Assembly (NCBI GenBank): GCA_002347035.1
Contig: DEAM01000009.1
Coordinates: forward strand, 98,152 to 162,151
Source of the DNA: Gemmatimonadales bacterium UBA2982
GTDB lineage: Bacteria; Gemmatimonadota; Gemmatimonadetes; Longimicrobiales; Gaopeijiaceae
Direction of reading: 5' to 3'
Length of the DNA stretch: 64,000 nt
In this document: positions 26,234-34,158 of the stretch, piece by piece
Numbering within the stretch: position 1 is the stretch's first letter
How the letters are laid out: every line of letters starts with the position of its first letter
Notes under the pieces: model-generated
Databases searched by the model: none
What the model saw: the letters and a program-made list of their open reading frames with translations, nothing else
Told to the model about the DNA's origin: nothing
Translations under genes and position numbers: made by a program

Positions 26234-28171
26234 ATGATGCGACGACTCTTCTCGATCTGGGCTGGACCAGTGGTGTTGGCTAGTACCATGGCACTTCCAC
26301 TTCAGGTTCATAGCCAGTCCGGAGCCACTGAAGGTGAGTGGAGAGTGTACGGCGGAGACGCGGGCCACACGCGTTACTCCGCACTGAGTCAGATCAATGC
26401 CACTAACGTAGGCAACCTTGAGGTCGCCTGGCGTTGGAGTGGCCGAAACTTTGGTCCTAACCCTTTCGCCCAGAACCAAACCACTCCGCTCATGATCGAC
26501 GGAGTACTATACGCCACCGTCGGTATGAGGAGAGCTGTAGTCGCGATTGATCCCACAACTGGCGAAACCCTTTGGACGTGGACAATCGACGAGGGGATGC
26601 GTATCGAGAACGCTCCTCGCGTCAACTCAGGTCGAGGTGTCGCCTACTGGAGTGATGGGGCGGGTGACGACCGCATTTTTGTTGTGACCCCAGGATATCA
26701 ACTGGTTGCGCTTAACGCCCACACTGGCTATCCGGTCCCGGTCTTTGGAAGCGACGGCGTCCTTGATCTGAATGAAAATCATCGGTCCCGAGAGGGCATC
26801 CCGCTCATCGGGTCGATTGGAGCCAGTTCGCCAGCTACCGTAGTCGGAGATGTCGTTGTTGTCGGGTCGGCTCACCACATCGGTATGCGGCCGCCTTCGA
26901 TGGTTAACACCCCAGGTGATGTGCGAGGCTTCGATACCCGCACGGGCAACTTGCTCTGGACTTTCCACACAATTCCAGAACCAGGAGAGCCTGGGCATGA
27001 GACCTGGCTAGAAGAATCTTGGGCGTACACCGGTAATGCCTCGGTGTGGGGGGCGATCTCATACGATCCAGAAACAGGCTACCTATATCTCCCTACCGAG
27101 GCAGCAACAGGCGATTACTACGGTGGTCACCGGCCAGGAAATAATCTCTACTCCACCAGTGTCGTCTGCCTCGATTCCAGGACAGGCGAAGTCGTCTGGC
27201 ACTTCCAAACAATTCACCACGATATCTGGGACTGGGATAATCCTTCTGCTCCTCTCCTCGCTGATATTCCGATCGATGGCCAGGAGAGGAAGATCGTAGC
27301 CCAAATCAGTAAGCAAGGCTGGGTATATGTTTTCGACCGCATAACAGGCGAACCGATCTGGCCTATTGAAGAACGACCCGTACCAGTCGGAGATGTGCCC
27401 GGTGAGTGGTACTCACCTACCCAACCATTCCCGACTAAACCACCGCCATTTGATCGCCAGGGGTTCAGTGAAGACGACCTGATCGACCTTACTCCGGAGA
27501 TCAAGGCAGCCGCGTTGGAGGCTGCTAGTCAGTACCGTATGGGACCCATCTATACCCCCCCATCTCTAAGGGACGCACCCGACGGCACTCAGGGAACTCT
27601 ATCCCTTCCGAGTTCCACTGGCGGAGCGAACTGGGAGTCAGGTGCAATCGACCCCGAAACGGGAATGATCTACATAGGCTCCGCTACCAATCCTTCGGTC
27701 CTTTCTCTAGTACCCGGTGGTGACCGGTCTGACATGCGCTACTTCGCTGGTGGTGGTAGAGCTTCTATCGCTCCTGGGATCTCCATTGTGAAACCACCAT
27801 GGGGTCGTATCACAGCTCTGGATTTATCGACTGGTGAGCACGCTTGGACCATCGCAAATGGGGACACACCTGACTACGTCGCACAACGCCTCGACATTGA
27901 TCCCTCGCTCATTCCTCGGACAGGGAAACCAACGCGTTCCGGTGTGCTCGTCACACGAACCTTAGTGTTTCATGGCGAAGGTGGTCGGGGAGACCCCCTC
28001 CTGCACGCCGTGAATAAGGCGACCGGAGAAGAAATAGCGAGAATTGACCTTCCTGGTTCGCAGGTCGGCCTGCCTATGACCTACATGCACGACGGCCGAC
28101 AATATATTCTGGTCGCGGTCTCTTCGGGCGGCCAGGCTTCTGAACTGGTTGCGCTAGCTCTTGCTCTGTGA
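26234..28171 (+). CDS. Exported PQQ-type beta-propeller dehydrogenase (quinoprotein glucose/alcohol dehydrogenase family)
   Basis: A secreted propeller of about 645 residues. The signal peptide is MMRRLFSIWAGPVVLAST followed by residues ending QVHSQ. The mature protein starts WRVYGGDAGHTRYSALSQIN, the classic opening of membrane-type quinoprotein glucose dehydrogenases. Tryptophan-docking repeats recur (GETLWTWTID, TGNLLWTFHTIPEPGEPGHE, TGEVVWHFQTIHHDIWDWD). The HHDIWDWD segment is the catalytic or metal-binding region of this family. No cytochrome c domain follows. It would oxidise a sugar or alcohol in the periplasm using PQQ. No PQQ synthesis genes are in the window. The ATG at 26234 lies next to a GGTGGGG tract; a TTG at 26192 is possible. 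Confidence 0.88.
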   Translation: MMRRLFSIWAGPVVLASTMALPLQVHSQSGATEGEWRVYGGDAGHTRYSALSQINATNVGNLEVAWRWSGRNFGPNPFAQNQTTPLMIDGVLYATVGMRRAVVAIDPTTGETLWTWTIDEGMRIENAPRVNSGRGVAYWSDGAGDDRIFVVTPGYQLVALNAHTGYPVPVFGSDGVLDLNENHRSREGIPLIGSIGASSPATVVGDVVVVGSAHHIGMRPPSMVNTPGDVRGFDTRTGNLLWTFHTIPEPGEPGHETWLEESWAYTGNASVWGAISYDPETGYLYLPTEAATGDYYGGHRPGNNLYSTSVVCLDSRTGEVVWHFQTIHHDIWDWDNPSAPLLADIPIDGQERKIVAQISKQGWVYVFDRITGEPIWPIEERPVPVGDVPGEWYSPTQPFPTKPPPFDRQGFSEDDLIDLTPEIKAAALEAASQYRMGPIYTPPSLRDAPDGTQGTLSLPSSTGGANWESGAIDPETGMIYIGSATNPSVLSLVPGGDRSDMRYFAGGGRASIAPGISIVKPPWGRITALDLSTGEHAWTIANGDTPDYVAQRLDIDPSLIPRTGKPTRSGVLVTRTLVFHGEGGRGDPLLHAVNKATGEEIARIDLPGSQVGLPMTYMHDGRQYILVAVSSGGQASELVALALAL

Positions 28172-28181
28172 GTTGAAGCCT

Positions 28182-28237
28182 GGAGCGAACCTTAACTTCG
28201 GTATCTAACTACAGAACCACAGTAAAGTTAACGCTCC
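28182..28237. terminator. Interrupted inverted repeat between convergent genes, probable bidirectional terminator
   Basis: GGAGCG (28182-28187) pairs with CGCTCC (28232-28237), and inside it TTAACTT (28192-28198) pairs with AAGTTAA (28225-28231). A four-base bulge (AACC) and a 26-base loop interrupt the 13 pairs. It fills the 79-base gap between the PQQ-type gene and the cupin gene, which converge. Confidence 0.45.
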
Positions 28238-28250
28238 CAAGCCGAGTTTC

Positions 28251-28610
28251 TCAGCAATCCACCAGTTTAATCTGGTCAGGACTGTTGGGTACGACACATA
28301 AAAACTCGAATGGCTCTTCACCCTGGTCGGCCTCGTAACTGTGTGGGACACCCCCAGGAATAAAGACAACGTCGCCTTCCTTCACGTTGTGCTCCTCATC
28401 CCCAATACGGACCCGAGCGCTTCCTCGGAGCACGTACTGCTCATGCTCGACCTCATTGGTATGCATCGGCATTCCACCCCCAGGCTCCATAATGAAACGC
28501 CGCATGGCAAAGTTGGGTCCCTCGTCCGCACCTATGAGTATTTGACGCGTTGTACCAGTACCCGCGCTTACAACCTCGGCATCCAACGTGTCAACATTTC
28601 GAACAGACAT
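28251..28610 (-). CDS. Cupin-domain protein
   Basis: A 119-residue single-domain cupin. Motif 1 is GGGMPMHTNEVEHEQYVLRG and motif 2 is GDVVFIPGGVPHSYE, with the metal-binding His and Glu residues in place. Small cupins of this type can be dioxygenases, isomerases or binding proteins; the sequence does not say which. A strong AGGAG lies seven bases before the ATG. It converges on the PQQ-type gene and follows the small hypothetical gene on the same strand after about 100 bases. Confidence 0.88.
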   Translation of the reverse strand: MSVRNVDTLDAEVVSAGTGTTRQILIGADEGPNFAMRRFIMEPGGGMPMHTNEVEHEQYVLRGSARVRIGDEEHNVKEGDVVFIPGGVPHSYEADQGEEPFEFLCVVPNSPDQIKLVDC

Positions 28611-28713
28611 TCGTCAGCTCCTGCTGAAATTTCACTGGAAAATTGAAGCGACATCGGCCAAACCGCAAAACCTAGTCAAAGCAAGAATGCGACAATCCGC
28701 GGACAAGGCGCAC

Positions 28714-29127
28714 TCAGTCAAGCCGCCTGAACATGGAGATACGAAGCGGGGGGTCGATGGAGTAGTGAAAATGTAGGCGATTCTCGCCGTTAACGATCAC
28801 ATTTGACGTTTTCTGCTTGGTCTTCGGCCAATCGTGTCCTTGCTCGTTCTCTACGACTAGCACATCCGACTCCCCTAAATCCACTGACAACTGGTGAACC
28901 TGCACCTTCAGCTGCTCGAGTAGTCGCTGCTCAGTCTCACTTTGGACGTCGCCTTCTGCTTCAGCAACTAGTTCGTGACACTTGATCTTTCGGAAGCCTT
29001 CATCAAAGACTTCAAGGGGTAGCGATTCCTCGCGGTTACGCCTGAAACCAACTTCGTTTAAGGCAAGCGCGTCAAAATTAACATCAACGCTCTGGTACAT
29101 TTTGCCATACCTACGGAAGATTGTCAC
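28714..29127 (-). CDS. Hypothetical protein downstream of the DEAD-box helicase (137 residues)
   Basis: A soluble, charged protein with no signal peptide. A central helical, coiled-coil-like stretch (EAEGDVQSETEQRLLEQLKV) leads to a mixed C-terminal part with NRLHFHYSIDPPLRISMF. I recognise no family. It begins with GTG 12 bases after the helicase stop, with GAGGGG five bases upstream, so it is probably cotranscribed and translationally linked to the helicase. An alternative ATG is at 29100. A role with RNA is only suggested by the neighbour. Confidence 0.6.
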   Translation of the reverse strand: MTIFRRYGKMYQSVDVNFDALALNEVGFRRNREESLPLEVFDEGFRKIKCHELVAEAEGDVQSETEQRLLEQLKVQVHQLSVDLGESDVLVVENEQGHDWPKTKQKTSNVIVNGENRLHFHYSIDPPLRISMFRRLD

Positions 29128-29139
29128 AAGCCCCTCTGC

Positions 29140-30399
29140 TCAAGGACCTGGATCAAGCAGTGCCTCAAGTTCCTCCGGAGAGAGGTCACTTGCGGACCGT
29201 GAACCGATCCCATGAGGTGAACGAGCTTTCTTTCCTCGGGAAGCAGTAGTTCCGCCCTCGGATTGAGGGGCCCCTGCATAGTCAAAATCCGGAAGATGTA
29301 GTCGCTCAATAGTGCGACCCAAACGATGCTCCAGGCTTTTCATAGCTCCGAGATCAGCCGCAGTAACAAAGGTCACTGCAGTCCCCTTAGCTCCAGCCCG
29401 CCCTGTGCGTCCGATCCGGTGCACATAGTCTTCTGGATCGAGCGGCACATCGTAGTTCACCACATGACTGATGCCTTCCACATCTAGGCCCCTCTGGGCT
29501 ACATCCGTAGCGACTAGTACACGTACCTTGCCCGTTGCAAAGCGGTCGAGCGCGCGCGTCCGCTGCTTCATGTGGCGATTCGAATGCATCACGTCTGTTG
29601 CAACCCCCTCCCGCTGTAGCCGTGATTCAAGCATGTCGGCTCCGGCCTTTGTCCGCGTGAATACGAGTACCTGGTCCCAGTCTGGTGCAGACACGAGTTC
29701 CAGCAGTAAGTCGGGCTTCTTGTCTGGCTTCACAGAGTAGAACACCTCTTCGATCCCCTCAGCGGTAGTCCCTGGAGGTGTAGCCTCTATCCAAATAGCC
29801 TCCTGGGTGATTCTCAGCGCGAGGTCGTGCACTCCGTGGGGCATGGTTGCGCTGAACAGCATGGTTTGCCGTTCACGGGGCATCCCCTTCAGGACCTGCT
29901 CAATCTGAGGACGAAAACCCATGTCGAGCATCCGGTCCGCCTCATCGAGAACTAGGTACCCAACGCCGCTAAGGTCTACCCGCTTTGACTGCATGTGATC
30001 TATAAAACGGCCGGGAGTTGCAACAATCACTTCAAATCCCTGCTCTAGCGCCTCAATCTGTGGACCATAGCCAACTCCACCAAAAATCGCCTCTGCACGA
30101 ATCTCAGTCCCCTTAGCAAGACCTTGAGTATCATCTGACACTTGTTGTGCCAGCTCTCTTGTTGGGCAAAGTACCAAAACCTGTAAACCTTTACGTGAGC
30201 GGATCCGCTCAAGCGCAGGAATCATGAATGCAGCTGTCTTCCCGGTGCCAGTCTGTGCGATTCCTACGACATCAACACCCTCAAGTCCCGAAGGAATTGC
30301 TTTGGCCTGAATAGGAGTCGGGGTCTCCCAACCTAGAGCCTCGATTGCGGCAAGGCTCAGCTCAGAGATGCCCAACTCGTTGAATCCTGCGGGGTCCAC
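29140..30399 (-). CDS. DEAD-box ATP-dependent RNA helicase (RhlE-like)
   Basis: A 419-residue helicase with all core motifs: Q motif (TPTPIQAKAIP), motif I AQTGTGKTAAF, Ia PTRELAQQ, Ib TPGRFIDHM, II VLDEADRMLDMGF, III SATMPHG, and VI HRIGRTGRAG. The C-terminal tail (about 370-419) is short, basic then acidic, like RhlE proteins. It unwinds short RNA duplexes in ribosome assembly or mRNA turnover, often in the cold. The start is GTG at 30399, which puts the family opening FNELGISEL close to the N-terminus. A second, degenerate DEAD-box protein lies about 4 kb away. Confidence 0.94.
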   Translation of the reverse strand: MDPAGFNELGISELSLAAIEALGWETPTPIQAKAIPSGLEGVDVVGIAQTGTGKTAAFMIPALERIRSRKGLQVLVLCPTRELAQQVSDDTQGLAKGTEIRAEAIFGGVGYGPQIEALEQGFEVIVATPGRFIDHMQSKRVDLSGVGYLVLDEADRMLDMGFRPQIEQVLKGMPRERQTMLFSATMPHGVHDLALRITQEAIWIEATPPGTTAEGIEEVFYSVKPDKKPDLLLELVSAPDWDQVLVFTRTKAGADMLESRLQREGVATDVMHSNRHMKQRTRALDRFATGKVRVLVATDVAQRGLDVEGISHVVNYDVPLDPEDYVHRIGRTGRAGAKGTAVTFVTAADLGAMKSLEHRLGRTIERLHLPDFDYAGAPQSEGGTTASRGKKARSPHGIGSRSASDLSPEELEALLDPGP

Positions 30400-30532
30400 T
30401 CGTGTTCGTCTTTAGGTGGGAGGCCTGTCTTACTAATGTGCCTAGGTTGGCTATGAGAAAGGTAACTAGCTTACTTGCCAGAGGTGTAGGTGGCGGACAA
30501 GTTGCCGCGCCACCGGAATTCGTCACTTCTCC

Positions 30533-31024
30533 ATGGACACTAAAAAATCTAACTCCGACACGACTGGGGTTCTCTTCGTTTGCCTTGGTAACATTTGTCG
30601 GTCCCCTCTAGCCGAGGGAGTCTTCCAGCATCTCGTCGAAGAAGCTGGCGTCTCAGACGAGTTTGAGATCGACTCTGCCGGGACAGGGTCTTGGCACGTG
30701 GGCGAACGCCCAGACACGCGGGCAATAGCAGTCGCAGGGGCACATGGGATTACTCTCCCAAGTCGAGCGCGTCAGGTAACCCCTGAAGACTTAGATCACT
30801 TTGATTATGTCATAGCTATGGACCTTGAAAACGTCCGTAATTTGGAAAAAATGGCAGAATCAAGCAGAACAGACGTTCAAATCCACTTGCTTCGTGAATT
30901 CGATTCGGAGCATACGGGGGACGAGGTCCCTGATCCCTACTATGGGGGCGCTAGTGGCTTTGAAAAGGTCTTCAAGATCGTAAGCCAATCGTGCGAGGCC
31001 CTTTTGGCAGGACTTCTGACCTGA
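30533..31024 (+). CDS. Low-molecular-weight protein-tyrosine-phosphatase family (possible ketosamine-5-phosphatase)
   Basis: A 163-residue phosphatase. The P-loop is FVCLGNICRSPLAEG (catalytic C17, R23) and the general acid is in EVPDPYYGG. SAGTGSWHVGERPD and YVIAMDLENVRNL are also characteristic. The downstream gene, overlapping by 34 bases, is a fructosamine-kinase-family gene. In several bacteria this pairing goes with a role of the phosphatase on protein-bound ribulosamine or erythrulosamine 5-phosphates, which makes them substrates for the kinase. A role in protein deglycation is therefore more likely than tyrosine signalling here (inference). Confidence 0.92.
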   Translation: MDTKKSNSDTTGVLFVCLGNICRSPLAEGVFQHLVEEAGVSDEFEIDSAGTGSWHVGERPDTRAIAVAGAHGITLPSRARQVTPEDLDHFDYVIAMDLENVRNLEKMAESSRTDVQIHLLREFDSEHTGDEVPDPYYGGASGFEKVFKIVSQSCEALLAGLLT

Positions 31025-31926
31025 CGACCCTACCGGGGGGCCAGATCACCCGAAGCGTATCAAGGGCACTGACAGAGGCGGGTATGGGCACCTGCATAAC
31101 AGAAGCAACTCCGGTGGGTGGAGGCTGCATCAATAATGGATCACGTATTCAGACCGACACAGGTGCTACTCTTTTCCTTAAATGGAATCTCTCTGGGCCG
31201 CCTGGGATGTTTGAAGCCGAAGCTGACGGGCTAAGAGCTCTCCGTCGCGCAGACGCTCTACGAGTTCCAGAACCTATTGATTGGCATGACCACAGCTCGG
31301 GAGAATCTTGGCTCCTCCTAGAACATGTGTCCCGAGGCTCAGCCTCTCGGGAAACTGACGCCCAACTTGGGCACGGACTCGTCGCAATTCATTCGCACGA
31401 CTCGGAGAAAGGATTTGGATGGCACCGGGACAACTGGATCGGTTCACTTCCTCAAGACAATGGAAGGAAGGGCCATTGGGGTCATTTCTGGCGCGACCAA
31501 CGGATCGGAACACAGCTGGAAATGGCACGTTCACGGGGCCGCCTTGGCAGTGCTCTATTCGACCGGGTCTTGGAAGTCACACCTAAAGCTCTTCAGGACA
31601 TAAAGAAAGCTGACCTTCTGCATGGGGATCTGTGGGGCGGCAATTGGTTCACAAGCGATTCAGGCGAACCCACCCTGATCGACCCCGCTGTATACTATGG
31701 TCACGGTGAGGTCGATCTAGCGATGTCTGAGCTTTTTGGAGGATTTGGCCCTGACTTCTACGATGCGTATAAAGAGAGGCATGGAATCTCCAATGCCTAC
31801 TCAGCCTTCCGAAGAGACCTCTATCAACTCTACTACCTTTTAGTTCACGTCAACCTATTCGGATCCTCCTATGAGGCCCGATCAATAGAGGCGGCAAAGC
31901 GAATCTTGGCCGAACTAGGCTACTAG
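30991..31926 (+). CDS. Fructosamine/ketosamine-3-kinase family protein
   Basis: Aminoglycoside-phosphotransferase-fold kinase of 311 residues. Family motifs are VGGGCINNGSRIQT, GATLFLKWN, MFEAEADGLRALR, the catalytic LLHGDLWGGNWF and the metal-binding IDPAVYYGHGEVDLAMSELF. It phosphorylates sugar residues on glycated amines, which then fall off spontaneously. Bacterial members usually act on ribulosamines and erythrulosamines. The start at GTG 30991 overlaps the phosphatase gene by 34 bases. ATG 31084, with GAGGCGGGT just upstream, is an equally good start and would leave 60 bases between the genes. The stop overlaps that of the convergent aminotransferase gene by four bases. Confidence 0.9.
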   Translation: MRGPFGRTSDLTTLPGGQITRSVSRALTEAGMGTCITEATPVGGGCINNGSRIQTDTGATLFLKWNLSGPPGMFEAEADGLRALRRADALRVPEPIDWHDHSSGESWLLLEHVSRGSASRETDAQLGHGLVAIHSHDSEKGFGWHRDNWIGSLPQDNGRKGHWGHFWRDQRIGTQLEMARSRGRLGSALFDRVLEVTPKALQDIKKADLLHGDLWGGNWFTSDSGEPTLIDPAVYYGHGEVDLAMSELFGGFGPDFYDAYKERHGISNAYSAFRRDLYQLYYLLVHVNLFGSSYEARSIEAAKRILAELGY

Positions 31927-33125
31927 GTCGCAGACCCAGCTCCTGCCCCGGCCGCAAGCCGGGCAAAAGCATCTTCTAACACCTCGTCCGATGAAGCGAA
32001 GCTCATACGGACCCAATTGTCATTGCCAAACGCAGCTCCGGGCACCAGAGCCACACCTTGATCCTCCAAGATATGCGAGCACCACTGCGTTGCGTTCTGC
32101 ACCTCATGATTGAAGAACCCGTCCACCCGAAAATAAAGGTAAAAAGCACCCTCTGGTTGAACGTAAGGAACCCCAGGAAGAAGATTCTCAATCTGTGTAG
32201 TCACGAGATTCCGGCGCCTCCGGAATGCAGTGTTCATATGGTCTACAGCGGACTTTGATGCTTCGATATCAGAGAACGCTTCCAAAGCTGCCAGCTGAGA
32301 AGGTGTTGCCGGGTTAGATGTAATCTGACTTTGGAGAGCCGTGAATTTCTTTGACAGATCAGGATCTGCATATGAAAAGCCAATGCGCCAGCCAGTCATT
32401 GCCCAGCACTTGGAGGCCCCGTCGATGAGCACATATGGACCGAGACTCGATTCTGGAAGATCAAGTATGCCTGGAGCTGTCTTTCCTTCGTCTCCGTAGT
32501 AGATAGACCGGTAAATTTCATCACTCACTAGACAGACGTCCCGGTCGCGCGCCCACTCTGCAATTGCCTGGAGCTCGGACATCGAATACACAGCGCCTGT
32601 AGGATTAGATGGAGTGTTAAGTATGAGGCCCCGTGTCCGGTCGTTCGTCACCGCCTCCAGGTCACTCGGGTTAATTTTGAAGTCTGTGGCCTCTTCACCT
32701 CTTACAACAACCGGCTCCGCGCGCGCGAGTTCTACCTGAGCAGGATAGGTCGTCCAGTAGGGCTCCACGATAAGGACCTCATCGCCCGGTCCAAATAGAG
32801 TGAAGGCTGCATTGAAGAGTGCCTGCTTAGCCCCAGCGGTCACTACCACACCCTCCCAGTCAGTGTGCCTGCCCGTGCTCTCCGCGAGAGAGGCGGCGAT
32901 TGCCTTTCGTAGGTCTGGCATGCCGGCTGGAGGAGTGTAGCGAGTGCCCCCACCCTGTATCCCTTCGATTCCCGCATTCCTAATGAATTCAGGGGTGTCA
33001 AAATCGGGCTCCCCGGCGCTTAGGTTTAGAATATCTCTACCCTCACTCGCCAAGCGCTTCGCTAGAGAACTCACGGCCATAGTCGCCGATGGCTTAAGCT
33101 TGCTGATATTCTGACTGAACTGCAT
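31923..33125 (-). CDS. PLP-dependent class I/II aminotransferase, aspartate aminotransferase-like
   Basis: A 400-residue enzyme of the AspB-type I-gamma family. Key features are LSAGEPDFDTPEFI, GGGTRYTPPAGMPDLRKAI, ILNTPSNPTGAVYS, VSDEIYRSIYY, and the PLP lysine in DGASKCWAMTGWRIGF. The most likely reaction is transfer of the amino group between aspartate or another amino acid and 2-oxoglutarate. AGGAG lies seven bases before the ATG. The downstream gene converges and its stop overlaps. Confidence 0.93.
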   Translation of the reverse strand: MQFSQNISKLKPSATMAVSSLAKRLASEGRDILNLSAGEPDFDTPEFIRNAGIEGIQGGGTRYTPPAGMPDLRKAIAASLAESTGRHTDWEGVVVTAGAKQALFNAAFTLFGPGDEVLIVEPYWTTYPAQVELARAEPVVVRGEEATDFKINPSDLEAVTNDRTRGLILNTPSNPTGAVYSMSELQAIAEWARDRDVCLVSDEIYRSIYYGDEGKTAPGILDLPESSLGPYVLIDGASKCWAMTGWRIGFSYADPDLSKKFTALQSQITSNPATPSQLAALEAFSDIEASKSAVDHMNTAFRRRRNLVTTQIENLLPGVPYVQPEGAFYLYFRVDGFFNHEVQNATQWCSHILEDQGVALVPGAAFGNDNWVRMSFASSDEVLEDAFARLAAGAGAGSAT

Positions 33126-33236
33126 TGAACCTCTCCTTAGTTACGCACAGTCCAAAATATGGCGTTTGCAGCCTCTGCTAGGAAGCCGAAGAGCGGGCTG
33201 GCAACTCAGCGTGTCAGTGGACACCTTGATCGACTA

Positions 33237-33818
33237 ATGAGCAAGCAACCACCCCAATTGTATTTCGACTTTGTCGACCCCATCTCGTACCTCATGGAAG
33301 TTGAGGTTCGAAAGGTTGAAAGTAGGTTATCCTGGAATTTCGAGCGGATTGGATTCGAATTGCGCCCCCCACCTCTTTCGGTCACCACGTGGGAGGATCC
33401 GACATGGTCTCCCCGTATAGTTACAGCCGGAAAACTCGCTGCTGACATTGATTTGACACTCGACCCGCCGCCACTGATCCCGTGGAGCCGCAAGGCTCAT
33501 GAGCTTTACCTTTGGGCTTCAGAAAATGGGGTGGGTACCGAAGCTCGTAGCTCTATATTCAAGGCGTATTTTTTGCAGGGAGTGGATATCGGACGTATCG
33601 ACGAGCTGGTTACGATGGCCCAAACTTGGGGCCTCGATCCTACTGAAACCAAGGCCGTTTTAGATGTGGATCGGTTCGCGAAGGCAGTCGTTTTGGCACG
33701 CACGGAAGCAGAAAGCAAGCAAATTGCTGAGGTGCCAACCATTGTGACTCCGGGAAATCAGCATATTCAGGGGTTCCACAACGACAGGGACCTCAGCACT
33801 TTACTCGGCAGCCCGTGA
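33237..33818 (+). CDS. DsbA-like / 2-hydroxychromene-2-carboxylate isomerase family protein
   Basis: A 193-residue thioredoxin-fold protein with the helical insertion of the FrnE/HCCA-isomerase group. It begins LYFDFVDPISYLMEVEVR, where DPIS stands in place of CxxC, so it is not a disulfide oxidoreductase. IAEVPTIVTPGNQHIQG carries the cis-proline. Related enzymes isomerise aromatic intermediates with glutathione or act as kappa-class GST-like proteins. The substrate is unknown. I start at ATG 33237, directly before the conserved domain; ATG 33159 would add 26 residues and crowd the divergent promoter. Confidence 0.78.
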   Translation: MSKQPPQLYFDFVDPISYLMEVEVRKVESRLSWNFERIGFELRPPPLSVTTWEDPTWSPRIVTAGKLAADIDLTLDPPPLIPWSRKAHELYLWASENGVGTEARSSIFKAYFLQGVDIGRIDELVTMAQTWGLDPTETKAVLDVDRFAKAVVLARTEAESKQIAEVPTIVTPGNQHIQGFHNDRDLSTLLGSP

Positions 33819-33855
33819 CACGGGCATTTGCTTTATTGACTTAAATGAGTTGAAC

Positions 33856-34158
33856 ATGGCCGGCTATCAAAGAAAAACTGCTCTTTCCCCAGGCGAGGTG
33901 CTGGAGTGCGCTGACGAAGTATTACTGGAGTTTATTGGGCTCACACGATCCGAGACTTCGTCACACAGCACATCCTACGGTGGCGAGGAAGGTTCAGTAA
34001 CTATCACCGCGCATCGTCATGGCCCCTACACTAGCGTCGTGGCGAATACCGACGGACTTCGCACATCACGGATAGACTACGAAGTCCAGCGCTTCTTGAA
34101 TCGGCTCCCGTATGAGCCTGGCGATATGGGGGGACCTGGCTCTGGCGAGCCGTCCTAG
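33856..34158 (+). CDS. Hypothetical small protein upstream of the pseudohelicase (100 residues)
   Basis: A soluble protein with a helical first third (LSPGEVLECADEVLLEFIGL) and then SVTITAHRHGPYTSVVANTD, a beta-rich segment, before RIDYEVQRFLNRLPYEPGD. No family is recognised. It may start at ATG 33856 or at TTG 33850; neither has a clear ribosome binding site. Its 3' end overlaps the longest possible start of the next gene by 47 bases, which suggests cotranscription with the degenerate DEAD-box gene. Confidence 0.6.
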   Translation: MAGYQRKTALSPGEVLECADEVLLEFIGLTRSETSSHSTSYGGEEGSVTITAHRHGPYTSVVANTDGLRTSRIDYEVQRFLNRLPYEPGDMGGPGSGEPS

